Below are positions 16,380-24,805 of a stretch of 64,000 bases of DNA, in pieces. A program made the position numbers and the translations under genes. Below the pieces are notes generated by a model. It was not told the DNA's origin, made no database searches, and was given only the letters and a program-made list of their open reading frames with translations. The DNA is from Paraburkholderia sp. DHOC27 (GTDB taxonomy: Bacteria; Pseudomonadota; Gammaproteobacteria; Burkholderiales; Burkholderiaceae). The stretch is taken from positions 87,575 to 151,574 of the forward strand of contig NZ_QVQV01000013.1 of the NCBI RefSeq assembly GCF_003429005.1. The letters run 5' to 3'. The number at the start of each line of letters is the position of its first letter. Positions within the stretch are counted from its first letter, which is position 1.

Positions 16380-17975
16380 GTGAAAAGTTCTATTCAACGG
16401 AACATCGGCCCCTTCGCGCTGATGCTGACCGGCCTCGGTTCCATCATCGGTTCCGGCTGGCTGTTTGGTGCATGGAAGGCGGCAAAAATTGCGGGTCCGG
16501 CGGCCGTCTGCGCGTGGGTCATCGGCGCGGTGGTGATTCTCGCCATTGCGCTCACCTACGCCGAACTCGGCGCCATGTTCCCCGAATCCGGCGGCATGGT
16601 GCGTTATGCGCGCTACTCGCATGGTGCGCTGGTGGGTTTCATCAGCGCATGGGCCAACTGGATCGCCATTGTTTCAGTGATTCCCATTGAGGCCGAGGCG
16701 TCCATTCAATACATGAGCACCTGGCCATATCCCTGGGCGCATGCGTTGTTCGTCGACGGGTCATTAACCACTAATGGGTTATTACTATCCGCGATTCTGG
16801 TGATTATCTATTTCATGCTGAACTACTGGGGCGTGAAGTTGTTTGCGCGCGCCAATTCGGCAATCACCATCTTCAAGTTTGTGATTCCCGCGGCCACGAT
16901 TGCCGGTTTGATGTTCACGGGCTTTCACCACGAGAACTTTGGTGAAGCGAGCACGTTTGCGCCGTATGGCTGGTCCGCCGTGTTGACGGCCGTGGCGACG
17001 AGCGGCATCGTGTTTGCCTTCAACGGCTTCCAGAGCCCGATCAACCTCGCGGGGGAAGCGCGTAATCCGGCGAAGAGCGTGCCGTTCGCGGTGATCGGTT
17101 CGATCCTGCTGGCGCTGGTGATCTACGTGTTGCTGCAGATCGCGTACATCGGCGCGGTGAATCCGGCCGACGTGGTGAAGGGCTGGAGCCACTTCAGCTT
17201 TGCGTCGCCCTTCGCCGAACTCGCCCTGGCGCTCAACCTGAACTGGCTGGCCTTCCTGCTGTACGTGGATGCCTTCGTGAGCCCGAGCGGCACGGGTACG
17301 ACCTACATGGCGACCACGAGCCGCATGATCTACGCGATGGAGCGCAACAACACGATGCCGAAGATTTTCGGCAACGTGCACCCCATCTACGGTGTGCCGC
17401 GCCAGGCCATGTGGTTCAACCTGCTGGTTTCGTTCATCTTCCTGTTTTTCTTCCGGGGCTGGAGTTCGCTGGCAGCCGTGATTTCGGTGGCCACCGTGAT
17501 CTCGTACCTGACGGGCCCGATCAGCCTGATGGCGCTGCGCCGCGCGGCAACGGACCTCGACCGTCCGCTGCACATTCCGGGCATGAAGGTGATCGCGCCG
17601 TTCGCATTCGTGTGCGCGTCACTGGTGCTGTACTGGGCAAAGTGGCCGCTGACGGGCGAAATCATTCTGCTGATGATCGTTGCACTGCCGGTGTACTTCT
17701 ACTTCCAGGCGAAGTCGGGTTTCAGTGGTTGGGGGCGTGATCTGAAGGCCGCCTGGTGGCTGGTGGCGTATTTGCCGGTGATGGCCATTCTGTCGCTGAT
17801 CGGCAGCAAGCAGTTTGGTGGCCACGATATCCTGCCGTATGGCGTGGACATGGTGGTGGTGATTATCGCCGCGCTGATTTTCTATTACTGGGGCGTGCAT
17901 ACCGGTTATCGCAGCGATTATCTCGACGAGCGCGATGAGCACGATGAAGTGCTCGAGGGTATGGGAGCGCATTGA
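16380..17975 (+). CDS. APC family permease (amino acid)
   Basis: 531 aa, about 12 helices. GLGSIIGSGWLFGAWKAAKIAGPA is the first-helix signature of APC transporters, with the unwound GSGWLFG segment where substrate binds; YAELGAMFPESGGMVRYARY in helix 2-3 is also characteristic. Relatives are proton-coupled amino-acid importers (glutamate/aspartate type); the actual substrate is not shown. Translation starts at GTG 16380 with GGAG at 16371-16374. Monocistronic, closed by a strong terminator. Confidence 0.88.
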   Translation: MKSSIQRNIGPFALMLTGLGSIIGSGWLFGAWKAAKIAGPAAVCAWVIGAVVILAIALTYAELGAMFPESGGMVRYARYSHGALVGFISAWANWIAIVSVIPIEAEASIQYMSTWPYPWAHALFVDGSLTTNGLLLSAILVIIYFMLNYWGVKLFARANSAITIFKFVIPAATIAGLMFTGFHHENFGEASTFAPYGWSAVLTAVATSGIVFAFNGFQSPINLAGEARNPAKSVPFAVIGSILLALVIYVLLQIAYIGAVNPADVVKGWSHFSFASPFAELALALNLNWLAFLLYVDAFVSPSGTGTTYMATTSRMIYAMERNNTMPKIFGNVHPIYGVPRQAMWFNLLVSFIFLFFFRGWSSLAAVISVATVISYLTGPISLMALRRAATDLDRPLHIPGMKVIAPFAFVCASLVLYWAKWPLTGEIILLMIVALPVYFYFQAKSGFSGWGRDLKAAWWLVAYLPVMAILSLIGSKQFGGHDILPYGVDMVVVIIAALIFYYWGVHTGYRSDYLDERDEHDEVLEGMGAH

Positions 17976-18027
17976 GTTTGCGCTTTGGGGGCGCTGGTTT
18001 TCTGCTGGCCGCGCGTCCTCGTGAAGC

Positions 18028-18064
18028 AAAAAAGCCTGCCTGAGATGATCAGGCAGGCTTTTTT
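18028..18064. terminator. Bidirectional terminator after the APC permease
   Basis: AAAAAAGCCTGCCTGA pairs perfectly with TCAGGCAGGCTTTTTT around a 5-base loop (18044-18048). It separates the permease from the convergent dioxygenase. Confidence 0.95.
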
Positions 18065-18132
18065 ATTTGTGCCTCTGTTGCACACTCAGCCAATCAGTGC
18101 GCAAATGCGGCGCCCGCACAGCCTCATACCCC

Positions 18133-18918
18133 TCAAGCCGTACCAAACACGTAATTCGTCATCGCCAGCGACTTCTGATAAGTCCCGAGCGACTGAATGG
18201 CCAACGTGTAATCGTCGTCCGCCGCGCCGAGCGCGGCAAAAACCGGCAGCAGATGCTCGTCGGTCGGATGCATCAACACAGCATGCGGCGCCTGGCGGCG
18301 ATAGTCGAGCAGCGCGTCGATGTCGTGCGCGGCCAGCTTCTCCTCGAACCAGTCGGTGAACTCGATCACGCGTGGATCGGCGTCTTCTGGCCGCGCCGAG
18401 AAATCCGCCGCGCGCAGATTGTGGGTGATCTGCCCAGAGCCGATCACCATCACACCATCATCCTTCAGCGCCCGAAGCGCGCGACCCACGCGGAAATGAT
18501 GCGCGGCATCCTTATGTGGCTGGATCGACAACTGCGCGACCGGCACATTGGCCTGCGGAAACATCAGCAGCATGGGCACCCATGCACCGTGATCGAGGCC
18601 ATGTGGCTCGGTGCCGGCGGTCAGCCCGTGTTCGGTGAGCAGCGAGACGGCCCGACGCGCGATGTCCGGCGCGCCCGCAGCCGGGTACTGAATCTCGTAC
18701 AGTTGACGCGGGAAACCGTAGAAGTCGTGGATGGTCTCGGGTTTCTCCGCCGTGCTCGCGAGCGGCTGGGCGCTGCCCCAATGCGCCGACAGCATCAGGA
18801 TGGCTTCGGGATGCGGAACCTGGCTCGACAGCGCACCGAACTCGGCGCGCGGCATGGACGGGTCAATGGGGAGCGTGGGAGCGCCGTGAGACAGGAAAAG
18901 CGACGGCAAGCGGGACAT
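18133..18918 (-). CDS. ygiD: LigB-type (DODA-like) ring-opening dioxygenase
   Basis: 261 aa, usual family length. His11 in LSHGAP, His46 in SAHWGS, and later HGLDHGAWVPM, ITHNLR and MHPTDEHLLP are the metal-site and catalytic histidines of the class III extradiol dioxygenase/4,5-DOPA dioxygenase family. These enzymes cleave catechol-type rings using a divalent metal; E. coli YgiD does this to L-DOPA, but the in vivo role is open. It is followed by a convergent permease and stands alone. Confidence 0.85.
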   Translation of the reverse strand: MSRLPSLFLSHGAPTLPIDPSMPRAEFGALSSQVPHPEAILMLSAHWGSAQPLASTAEKPETIHDFYGFPRQLYEIQYPAAGAPDIARRAVSLLTEHGLTAGTEPHGLDHGAWVPMLLMFPQANVPVAQLSIQPHKDAAHHFRVGRALRALKDDGVMVIGSGQITHNLRAADFSARPEDADPRVIEFTDWFEEKLAAHDIDALLDYRRQAPHAVLMHPTDEHLLPVFAALGAADDDYTLAIQSLGTYQKSLAMTNYVFGTA

Positions 18919-19055
18919 GGCAGCAAGTTCGCGCGAGGGCGACTCGGAAGTTGGGTTGCTGCCAATATAAGGCCGGACAATCCGTTGATAAACGGCTCAA
19001 ACGGGATTTGATTGCGTCACACGCGTTGTGAATGGACGGCCCGTGCGCGGCTGAC

Positions 19056-19706
19056 TCAGTCCGTCGGCGCGCCGCGCAGCCCCGCCCAGGCGGGCGCGAG
19101 CGCCGGGCCGAGCGCGAACAGATCGAGTACGCGCAGGACGGTGTGATCGACCATTTCGTCAATCGAAGCGGGCTGATTGTAGAAGGCCGGCAGCGGCGGA
19201 AAGATCACGCCGCCCATTTCGGTGACGGCGGTCATATTGCGCAGATGCGCGAGGTTGAGCGGTGTTTCGCGCACCATCAACACAAGCCGGCGGCGCTCTT
19301 TCAGCGTGACGTCGGCGGCACGCGTGATCAGGTTGTCGGACAGGCCGTGCGCGACGCTCGCCAGTGTTTTCATCGAGCAGGGCGCGACGATCATGCCGTC
19401 AGTGGCGAACGAGCCGGACGCAATGGTGGCGCCCACGTCACGCACCGAGTGGACCACATCGGCGAGCGCGTGCAGGTCGTCCTTGCTGAGCTGGAGTTCG
19501 TGCTGGATGTTGAGCCAGCCTGCGCTGGATACCAGCAGGTGGCTTTCGACGCCGCCCAGTTTGCGCAGCGTTTCGAGCAGCCGGACGCCGTAGATGGCGC
19601 CGGTCGCCCCGGTGATCGCGATGATCAGCCGGCGCGGTGCCGCAGCGTATGTTGCGGTGGCTTGCGGCACCTGATTGCCCGGCTTGACCAGATCAGGCAG
19701 CGGCAA
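19056..19706 (-). CDS. ubiX: Flavin prenyltransferase UbiX
   Basis: 216 aa. ITGATGAIYGVRLLE (FMN/prenyl-binding), SGSFATDGMIVAPCSMKTLASVAHG and RRRLVLMVRETPLN are the UbiX/Pad1 signatures. It makes prenylated FMN, the cofactor of UbiD-type decarboxylases in ubiquinone synthesis. The frame overlaps the end of grxD by 14 bases and its first possible start is a TTG (19706); an in-frame GTG lies at 19670. Neither has a good Shine-Dalgarno, so translation may be coupled to grxD. Confidence 0.9.
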   Translation of the reverse strand: MPLPDLVKPGNQVPQATATYAAAPRRLIIAITGATGAIYGVRLLETLRKLGGVESHLLVSSAGWLNIQHELQLSKDDLHALADVVHSVRDVGATIASGSFATDGMIVAPCSMKTLASVAHGLSDNLITRAADVTLKERRRLVLMVRETPLNLAHLRNMTAVTEMGGVIFPPLPAFYNQPASIDEMVDHTVLRVLDLFALGPALAPAWAGLRGAPTD

Positions 19707-20004
19707 ACAGCTGCTGCAGTTCGCCGTTCTGGTACATCTCCATCATGATGTCCGAGCCGCCAATGAATTCGCCCTTCACGTAGAGCTGCGGAATGGTCGG
19801 CCAGTTGGAGAATTGCTTGATGCCCTGGCGGACTTCTTCGTCCTCGAGCACATTGACGGTCTTCGGCGCGTCGACGCCGCATGCCTTCAGAATCTGGATG
19901 GCGCGGCCCGAGAAGCCGCACATCGGAAACTGCGCGGTGCCCTTCATGAAGAGCACGACGGCGTTGTCGTCGACGATTTGCTTGATGCGTTGTTGCGTAT
20001 CCAT
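19693..20004 (-). CDS. grxD: Monothiol glutaredoxin Grx4
   Basis: 103 aa. The active site CGFS (residues 29-32) and KGTAQFPMCGFS context define the monothiol Grx4/Grx5 group; NWPTIPQLYV and GGSDIMMEM complete the glutathione site. Grx4 carries and transfers [2Fe-2S] clusters. The start is the ATG at 20004; the longer frame to 20046 lacks conserved sequence. It lies between prmC and ubiX in a same-direction cluster. Confidence 0.94.
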   Translation of the reverse strand: MDTQQRIKQIVDDNAVVLFMKGTAQFPMCGFSGRAIQILKACGVDAPKTVNVLEDEEVRQGIKQFSNWPTIPQLYVKGEFIGGSDIMMEMYQNGELQQLFAAA

Positions 20005-20167
20005 GACTGACCTTGCGGTTCCGGAATGTGGTGGAGATAGATGCAAATGATAGCGGATTTCGTTGCAATGGGCTGACGAGGGGCAAAGGCGCCAGCGGCC
20101 GTCCGCATGAGTTCAGGTGGGCCCGATCAGCGCGATTGCAATCGAAGGTGTAATCACTGGTGCAACG

Positions 20168-21019
20168 TCAGGCGCCCTCGGGCAGCCATGTGCCGCCGCT
20201 GATGCGTTCGATGCCGGCGAGATCTTCTGCCGAACGTACCGCTGCGAATCCGCGTTCCGACAACAAGGCGCGCACGGCGGCGGCCTGATCGTAGCCGTGT
20301 TCGAGCCACAGCACGCCGCCGCGTGCGGCCTCGAAGCGTGCCGGCGCGCCGGCGATGATTGCGCGGATCGCGCTCAGGCCGTCGGCTTCGTCGGTCAGCG
20401 CGCCGCGCGGTTCGAAACGCAGATCGCCTTCCACCAGATGCGGATCGCCGCTGGCGATATACGGCGGATTGCTGACGATCACATCGAAACGCAACGCGGA
20501 ATCAAGCGCTGCGTACCAGTCGCTACGTGTGAACTGAACCGGGCCACCGGGGCGCTGCGGATCCAGCAGGCGCGCAGCGTTGCGTCCCGCGACGTCGAGC
20601 GCTTCGGCCGAGCGGTCGACGGCCCAGACCCGCGCATCGGGTCGCGCCGAGGCAAGCGCCACCGCGATGGCGCCAGTGCCGGTGCCGAGGTCCAGCACGG
20701 ATGGCCGCGAGAGGCCGTCGAGCGCGGCCAATGCCGTCTCGACCAGCAACTCCGTCTCGGGGCGCGGAATCAGCACGTCGGGTGTGACTTCGAATTCAAG
20801 CCCGAAGAATTCGCGCGCACCCACCAGTTGCGCAACCGGTTCGCCAGCAATACGCCGCGCTTCCAGTGCGTGGTAGCGCGCCACCTGATCACGCGCGAGC
20901 GGTTCGTCGCTGCGCGTGATCAACTCCGTGCGGCGCCAGCCGAGCACATGCCCGAGCAAAATGCGCGCTTCAAGCGCAGGCAACGGTGAGGCGCGAAGCA
21001 GGCCGGCGGCGTCGTTCAT
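20168..21019 (-). CDS. prmC: Peptide chain release factor N5-glutamine methyltransferase
   Basis: 283 aa. The helical N-terminal domain is followed by DLGTGTGAIAVALAS (motif I) and NPPYIASGDPHL, the NPPY motif that binds the release-factor glutamine. PrmC methylates the GGQ glutamine of RF1/RF2, and RF1 (prfA) is directly upstream, as in most bacteria. The ATG at 21019 gives the usual length; an in-frame ATG at 21058 would overlap the prfA end and cannot be excluded. Confidence 0.93.
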   Translation of the reverse strand: MNDAAGLLRASPLPALEARILLGHVLGWRRTELITRSDEPLARDQVARYHALEARRIAGEPVAQLVGAREFFGLEFEVTPDVLIPRPETELLVETALAALDGLSRPSVLDLGTGTGAIAVALASARPDARVWAVDRSAEALDVAGRNAARLLDPQRPGGPVQFTRSDWYAALDSALRFDVIVSNPPYIASGDPHLVEGDLRFEPRGALTDEADGLSAIRAIIAGAPARFEAARGGVLWLEHGYDQAAAVRALLSERGFAAVRSAEDLAGIERISGGTWLPEGA

Positions 21020-21047
21020 GGTTGATGGCACGCGTGCGGTTTCGTGA

Positions 21048-22130
21048 TCAGTCCGCATCGCCAAGCGACGCCAGCAATTCGGCCTGATGTTCGCTGACCA
21101 GCGCGGCGATCAGTTCTTCGAGGTCGCCATCCATGATCGATTCGAGGCGATACAACGTCAGATTGATACGGTGATCCGTCAGGCGCCCCTGCGGGAAGTT
21201 ATACGTGCGAATACGCTCCGAGCGGTCGCCCGAGCCGATCAGACTCTTGCGGGTCGCGGCTTCCTTGGCGTGCTGCTCGTGGTACTGCTTGTCCTTGATC
21301 CGCGCCGCCAGCACCTTGAGCGCGCGGTCCTTGTTCTTGTGCTGCGAGCGGTCGTCCTGACATTCCACGACGATGCCTGTAGGCAAGTGCGTCACCCGCA
21401 CCGCCGAATCGGTCTTGTTGATGTGCTGGCCGCCAGCGCCGGAGGCGCGGAAGGTGTCGATACGCAGATCGCCGGGATTGATCTCCACTTCGCCAATTTC
21501 GTCCGCTTCCGGCATCACCGCCACTGTGCACGCGGAGGTGTGGATGCGCCCCTGGGTTTCCGTGGCCGGCACGCGCTGCACACGATGCCCGCCGGATTCG
21601 AACTTCAGCTTCGAATAGGCCGCTTCGCCCGCAATCCGCACGATCACTTCCTTGTAGCCGCCCAGATCCGATTCGCTGGCCGACATCATCTCGACTTGCC
21701 AGCGGTTGCGTTCAGCGAAGCGCAAGTACATACGCAGCAGATCGCCCGCAAACAGCGCCGACTCGTCGCCGCCGGTTCCCGCGCGAATTTCCAGGAAGAT
21801 GTTGCGATCGTCGTTGGGGTCTTTCGGCAGCAGCATCTTCTGCAGTTCGCTGCCGAGTTGCTCCATGCGCTCGCGAGCGGCGCGGATTTCTTCTTCGGCG
21901 AAATCGCGCATCGACGCGTCCGTCAGCAGTTCTTGCGCCGTCACCGCGTCGTTGCTGGCCTGACGCCAGAGCGCGTAATGCTCGACCACCGGCCCCAGCT
22001 CCGCGTGCTCGCGCGTGAGCTTGCGGTACTGGTCGAGATTCGCCGTGATGTCCTCGCGGCTCAACAGATCGTTCAGTTCGGCCAGCCGGGTGGTGAGCTG
22101 GTCGAGCTTGCTTTGCATGCTCGTTTTCAT
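21048..22130 (-). CDS. prfA: Peptide chain release factor 1
   Basis: 360 aa, the same as E. coli RF1. GAGGQHINKTDSAVR holds the universal GGQ loop that triggers peptide release. RF1 recognises UAA and UAG. The frame is open to 22217, but the ATG at 22130 gives the standard length; another ATG lies four codons in at 22118. It is followed by prmC, which modifies its GGQ. Confidence 0.95.
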   Translation of the reverse strand: MKTSMQSKLDQLTTRLAELNDLLSREDITANLDQYRKLTREHAELGPVVEHYALWRQASNDAVTAQELLTDASMRDFAEEEIRAARERMEQLGSELQKMLLPKDPNDDRNIFLEIRAGTGGDESALFAGDLLRMYLRFAERNRWQVEMMSASESDLGGYKEVIVRIAGEAAYSKLKFESGGHRVQRVPATETQGRIHTSACTVAVMPEADEIGEVEINPGDLRIDTFRASGAGGQHINKTDSAVRVTHLPTGIVVECQDDRSQHKNKDRALKVLAARIKDKQYHEQHAKEAATRKSLIGSGDRSERIRTYNFPQGRLTDHRINLTLYRLESIMDGDLEELIAALVSEHQAELLASLGDAD

Positions 22131-22264
22131 GGGACGGTGCGGAGCGGACTCCGGAAAGGATGGGCGTATCGGGTAAAGGCGGGCGCGTGCCCTGGCTGGA
22201 GGGCGCGGGCCTGGCACGTTACGCGGTCAAACTGCGCGGGCCGGGCTGCGCGGCGGCAGCGCCG

Positions 22265-23551
22265 CTAACGTTCCGAGTGGCCGGAATGTTTGTAGAAGCC
22301 GCCCATCAGTTCGATGAGCTTATCGCGGTGCTCGCTGCTGGCGCGATTCAGTGCGTGCGTCGGGCCATGAATCAGCTTGTTGGTGAGCGCCTGCGAGAGC
22401 GCTTCGATGACCGCAGCGGGATCCTCGCCGCGCGCCAGCATCTTTTGCGCGCGTTCGACTTCGGCACGGCGCAGCGCGTCGGCCTGGGTATGCATGTGGC
22501 GGATCACCGGCACGATGCTGCGCGCGTCGAGCCACTGCATGAAATTCTGCACCCGCGTTTCGATGATGGCTTCGGCCTGCGCGACCGCCGCCTGACGCGA
22601 TGCGTTGCCTTCGCGCACGATGGCGCCGAGATCATCCACGGTGTAGAGAAAAACGTCTTCGAGCTGGCCGACTTCGGGTTCGATATCGCGCGGCACGGCC
22701 AGATCGACCATGAAAATCGGCCGGTGGCGGCGCGCCTTGACGGCCCGCTCCATCGCGCCAAGTCCTATGATCGGCAAGGTGGACGCGGTGCAGGACACGA
22801 TGATGTCGAATTCGTGCATGCGCGCCGGCAAATCGGCCAGCGGGATGGCACGGCCATTGAAGCGTTCGGCGAGCCGCGTGCCGCGCTCGGCGGTGCGATT
22901 GGCGACCACCAGTTCGCGCGGCTGCTGGGCGGCGAAGTGGGTAGCGCAGAGTTCGATCATTTCGCCCGCGCCGATGAACAGCACGCGCTGGTTCGCCACT
23001 TTGTCGAAGATGCGCTGGGCGAGCCGGACCGCCGCCGCCGCCATCGAAACAGATTGCGCCCCGATTTCCGTGGTCGTGCGTACTTCCTTGGCTACCGCGA
23101 AGGTACGCTGGAAAAGCTGATTCAGGTAAGTGCCGAGCGCACCAGCCTCGGAGGCCGTGCGCACCGCGTCCTTCAATTGTCCGACGATCTGCGTTTCACC
23201 GAGCACCATCGAATCCAGCCCCGACGCCACACGAAACGCATGACGCACGGCCTCGGACTGCGGCAGCGCGTAGACGTGCGGCGCGAGTTCCTCGACGGAC
23301 AGCTTGTGATACTGCGAAAACCATTGGACAGCCGCTTCGCGCACCGCCTGATCGTCAGTCGCGCAATACAGCTCGGTGCGGTTGCAGGTGGAGAGAATGG
23401 CCGCTTCAGGGGCGCTGCGGGCGGCGGCCCCGAGCCACAAATCCTTGAAGGTCGCGAGGGCAGGTTTGATCTGTTCGAGCGGAAACGCCACGCGTTCGCG
23501 CAAGGCGACGGGCGCGGTGTGGTGATTGATTCCGATCGTTAGAAGCTGCAT
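22265..23551 (-). CDS. hemA: Glutamyl-tRNA reductase
   Basis: 428 aa. GINHHTAPVALRERVAF begins the catalytic domain, LSTCNRTELY carries the nucleophilic cysteine (C56), GAGEMIELCATHF is the NADPH site, and the C-terminus forms the dimerisation helix. It catalyses the first committed step of C5-pathway tetrapyrrole synthesis. The gene heads a minus-strand cluster hemA-prfA-prmC-grxD-ubiX. Confidence 0.96.
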   Translation of the reverse strand: MQLLTIGINHHTAPVALRERVAFPLEQIKPALATFKDLWLGAAARSAPEAAILSTCNRTELYCATDDQAVREAAVQWFSQYHKLSVEELAPHVYALPQSEAVRHAFRVASGLDSMVLGETQIVGQLKDAVRTASEAGALGTYLNQLFQRTFAVAKEVRTTTEIGAQSVSMAAAAVRLAQRIFDKVANQRVLFIGAGEMIELCATHFAAQQPRELVVANRTAERGTRLAERFNGRAIPLADLPARMHEFDIIVSCTASTLPIIGLGAMERAVKARRHRPIFMVDLAVPRDIEPEVGQLEDVFLYTVDDLGAIVREGNASRQAAVAQAEAIIETRVQNFMQWLDARSIVPVIRHMHTQADALRRAEVERAQKMLARGEDPAAVIEALSQALTNKLIHGPTHALNRASSEHRDKLIELMGGFYKHSGHSER

Positions 23552-23625
23552 GTGCGGGGCTATGGTTTAGCCCAATATTATAGCGTTTTCGCGATTTCTT
23601 CATTCAGGGTGGGCTATTGGGCGGA

Positions 23626-24333
23626 TCAGCCCTGCACGCGGGCTTCCGCGGGGATGGCGTCCAGCTGGTAGCCGAACCCATATAACGGGGTCAGGCAATA
23701 GCCGTGTTCCGGACGCAATTGCAGTTTGCTGCGCACCCGCGAGGCATGGGTATCGAGCGTGCGCGATCTGACGTCGCGTGGACGCGTCCAGACGGTTTCG
23801 AGAATATGTGCCCGTGAAACCGGCCGCGACGCGTTCGTGAACAGCAGCAAGGCAAAGCGGAATTCCTTTGGGGTCAATGCCACTGTCTGGCCGTTGAAAG
23901 TCACGGTAAGCTGCGCAGCGTCGAAAACGTAGTTGCCGAACGTGTCGAGCCGGCGGTTGGGCGGCCGGCGCAGGCCGGCGCGGCGCAGCAGGGCGTCGAT
24001 GCGCGCCAGCATCTCCGGGCCACGCACGGGCTTCGCGAGGCAGTCGTCGGCGCCCGCGTGCAGGGCGGCGACCACCTCGCTTTCGCGCGGCGCGGACATC
24101 AGCATGATGACCGGTAGGCTGGGCAGGATGCTGCGCGCCTTCGGAATGATGTCTTCGGCCGCGTGATCGCCGGCCCAGCGGTCGGTCAGCAGGAGATCGA
24201 AGAACTGGTGAGTGGCGCTGGCGAGGAACGGCGCGCTCGCGGTGAAATGCTGACAGGCATGGCCGCCGGCAAAGACGAGCCGGCCGACGAGTTCCGCGTG
24301 ACGCAGGTCCGGCTCGATGAGGGCAATTCGCAT
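23626..24333 (-). CDS. Response regulator, OmpR-like
   Basis: 235 aa. The receiver domain (residues 1-115) has the acidic pair E8/D9, a candidate phospho-acceptor Asp in DLLLTDRW and the conserved Lys in CLAKPVR. The C-terminal winged helix (residues about 130-225, LTPKEFRFALLLFTNASRPVSRAHIL and RTLDTHASRVRSKL) is OmpR/PhoB type. No histidine kinase adjoins, so it is an orphan. It is divergent from the small membrane protein/pepP operon. Confidence 0.87.
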   Translation of the reverse strand: MRIALIEPDLRHAELVGRLVFAGGHACQHFTASAPFLASATHQFFDLLLTDRWAGDHAAEDIIPKARSILPSLPVIMLMSAPRESEVVAALHAGADDCLAKPVRGPEMLARIDALLRRAGLRRPPNRRLDTFGNYVFDAAQLTVTFNGQTVALTPKEFRFALLLFTNASRPVSRAHILETVWTRPRDVRSRTLDTHASRVRSKLQLRPEHGYCLTPLYGFGYQLDAIPAEARVQG

Positions 24334-24530
24334 GGGGAACGGGCTTTCAGCCGGGCGGGCAGGGGAGCGGCGAAGCTTACGGCTTGCCTAAATGTGACCC
24401 CGGCCCCTAAACTCAACCGCTACGCGGAAAGCGCCGTGCTGACCTTTATAGTTAACGAGATAAAAATGCTAGCTTCCCGTGTCTCTCGCGCCCATGAGAC
24501 CAGTCTGAAATTTGGCCAGGACCGGCCCTG

Positions 24531-24785
24531 ATGGGTTGGCCAGGCGTGATTTTGCTGGGCCTGGTGATCGGGCTGGCGGGCTGGTGGCTCCACCCGCTGC
24601 GGCGTTCGAGCCGCGCGCGCTTCTGGGTGGCGCTGCTTGTCGGTGTACTGGGCGCGTCCGTCGCCCGGATGGCCGGCAATGTAACCGGTTTATTCCATGA
24701 TGGTGATACGCTCGAATGGCCGGTGTGTGTGGCTTTTGCGCTAATTGCTGTTGCCGTGACGGTCGGCTTGCTGTCCCGTCGCTGA
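24531..24785 (+). CDS. Small membrane protein, GlsB/YeaQ-like
   Basis: 84 aa with three hydrophobic segments separated by basic or polar loops (HPLRRSSRARF; ARMAGNVTGLFHDGD). This layout recalls the GlsB/YeaQ/YmgE transglycosylase-associated family, whose role is unknown, but the match is weak. AGGA at 24518-24521 supports the ATG at 24531. It stands 20 bases before pepP and is probably co-transcribed with it. Confidence 0.65.
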   Translation: MGWPGVILLGLVIGLAGWWLHPLRRSSRARFWVALLVGVLGASVARMAGNVTGLFHDGDTLEWPVCVAFALIAVAVTVGLLSRR

Positions 24786-24805
24786 ACAATTTGCAGGTGA
24801 ATCTG

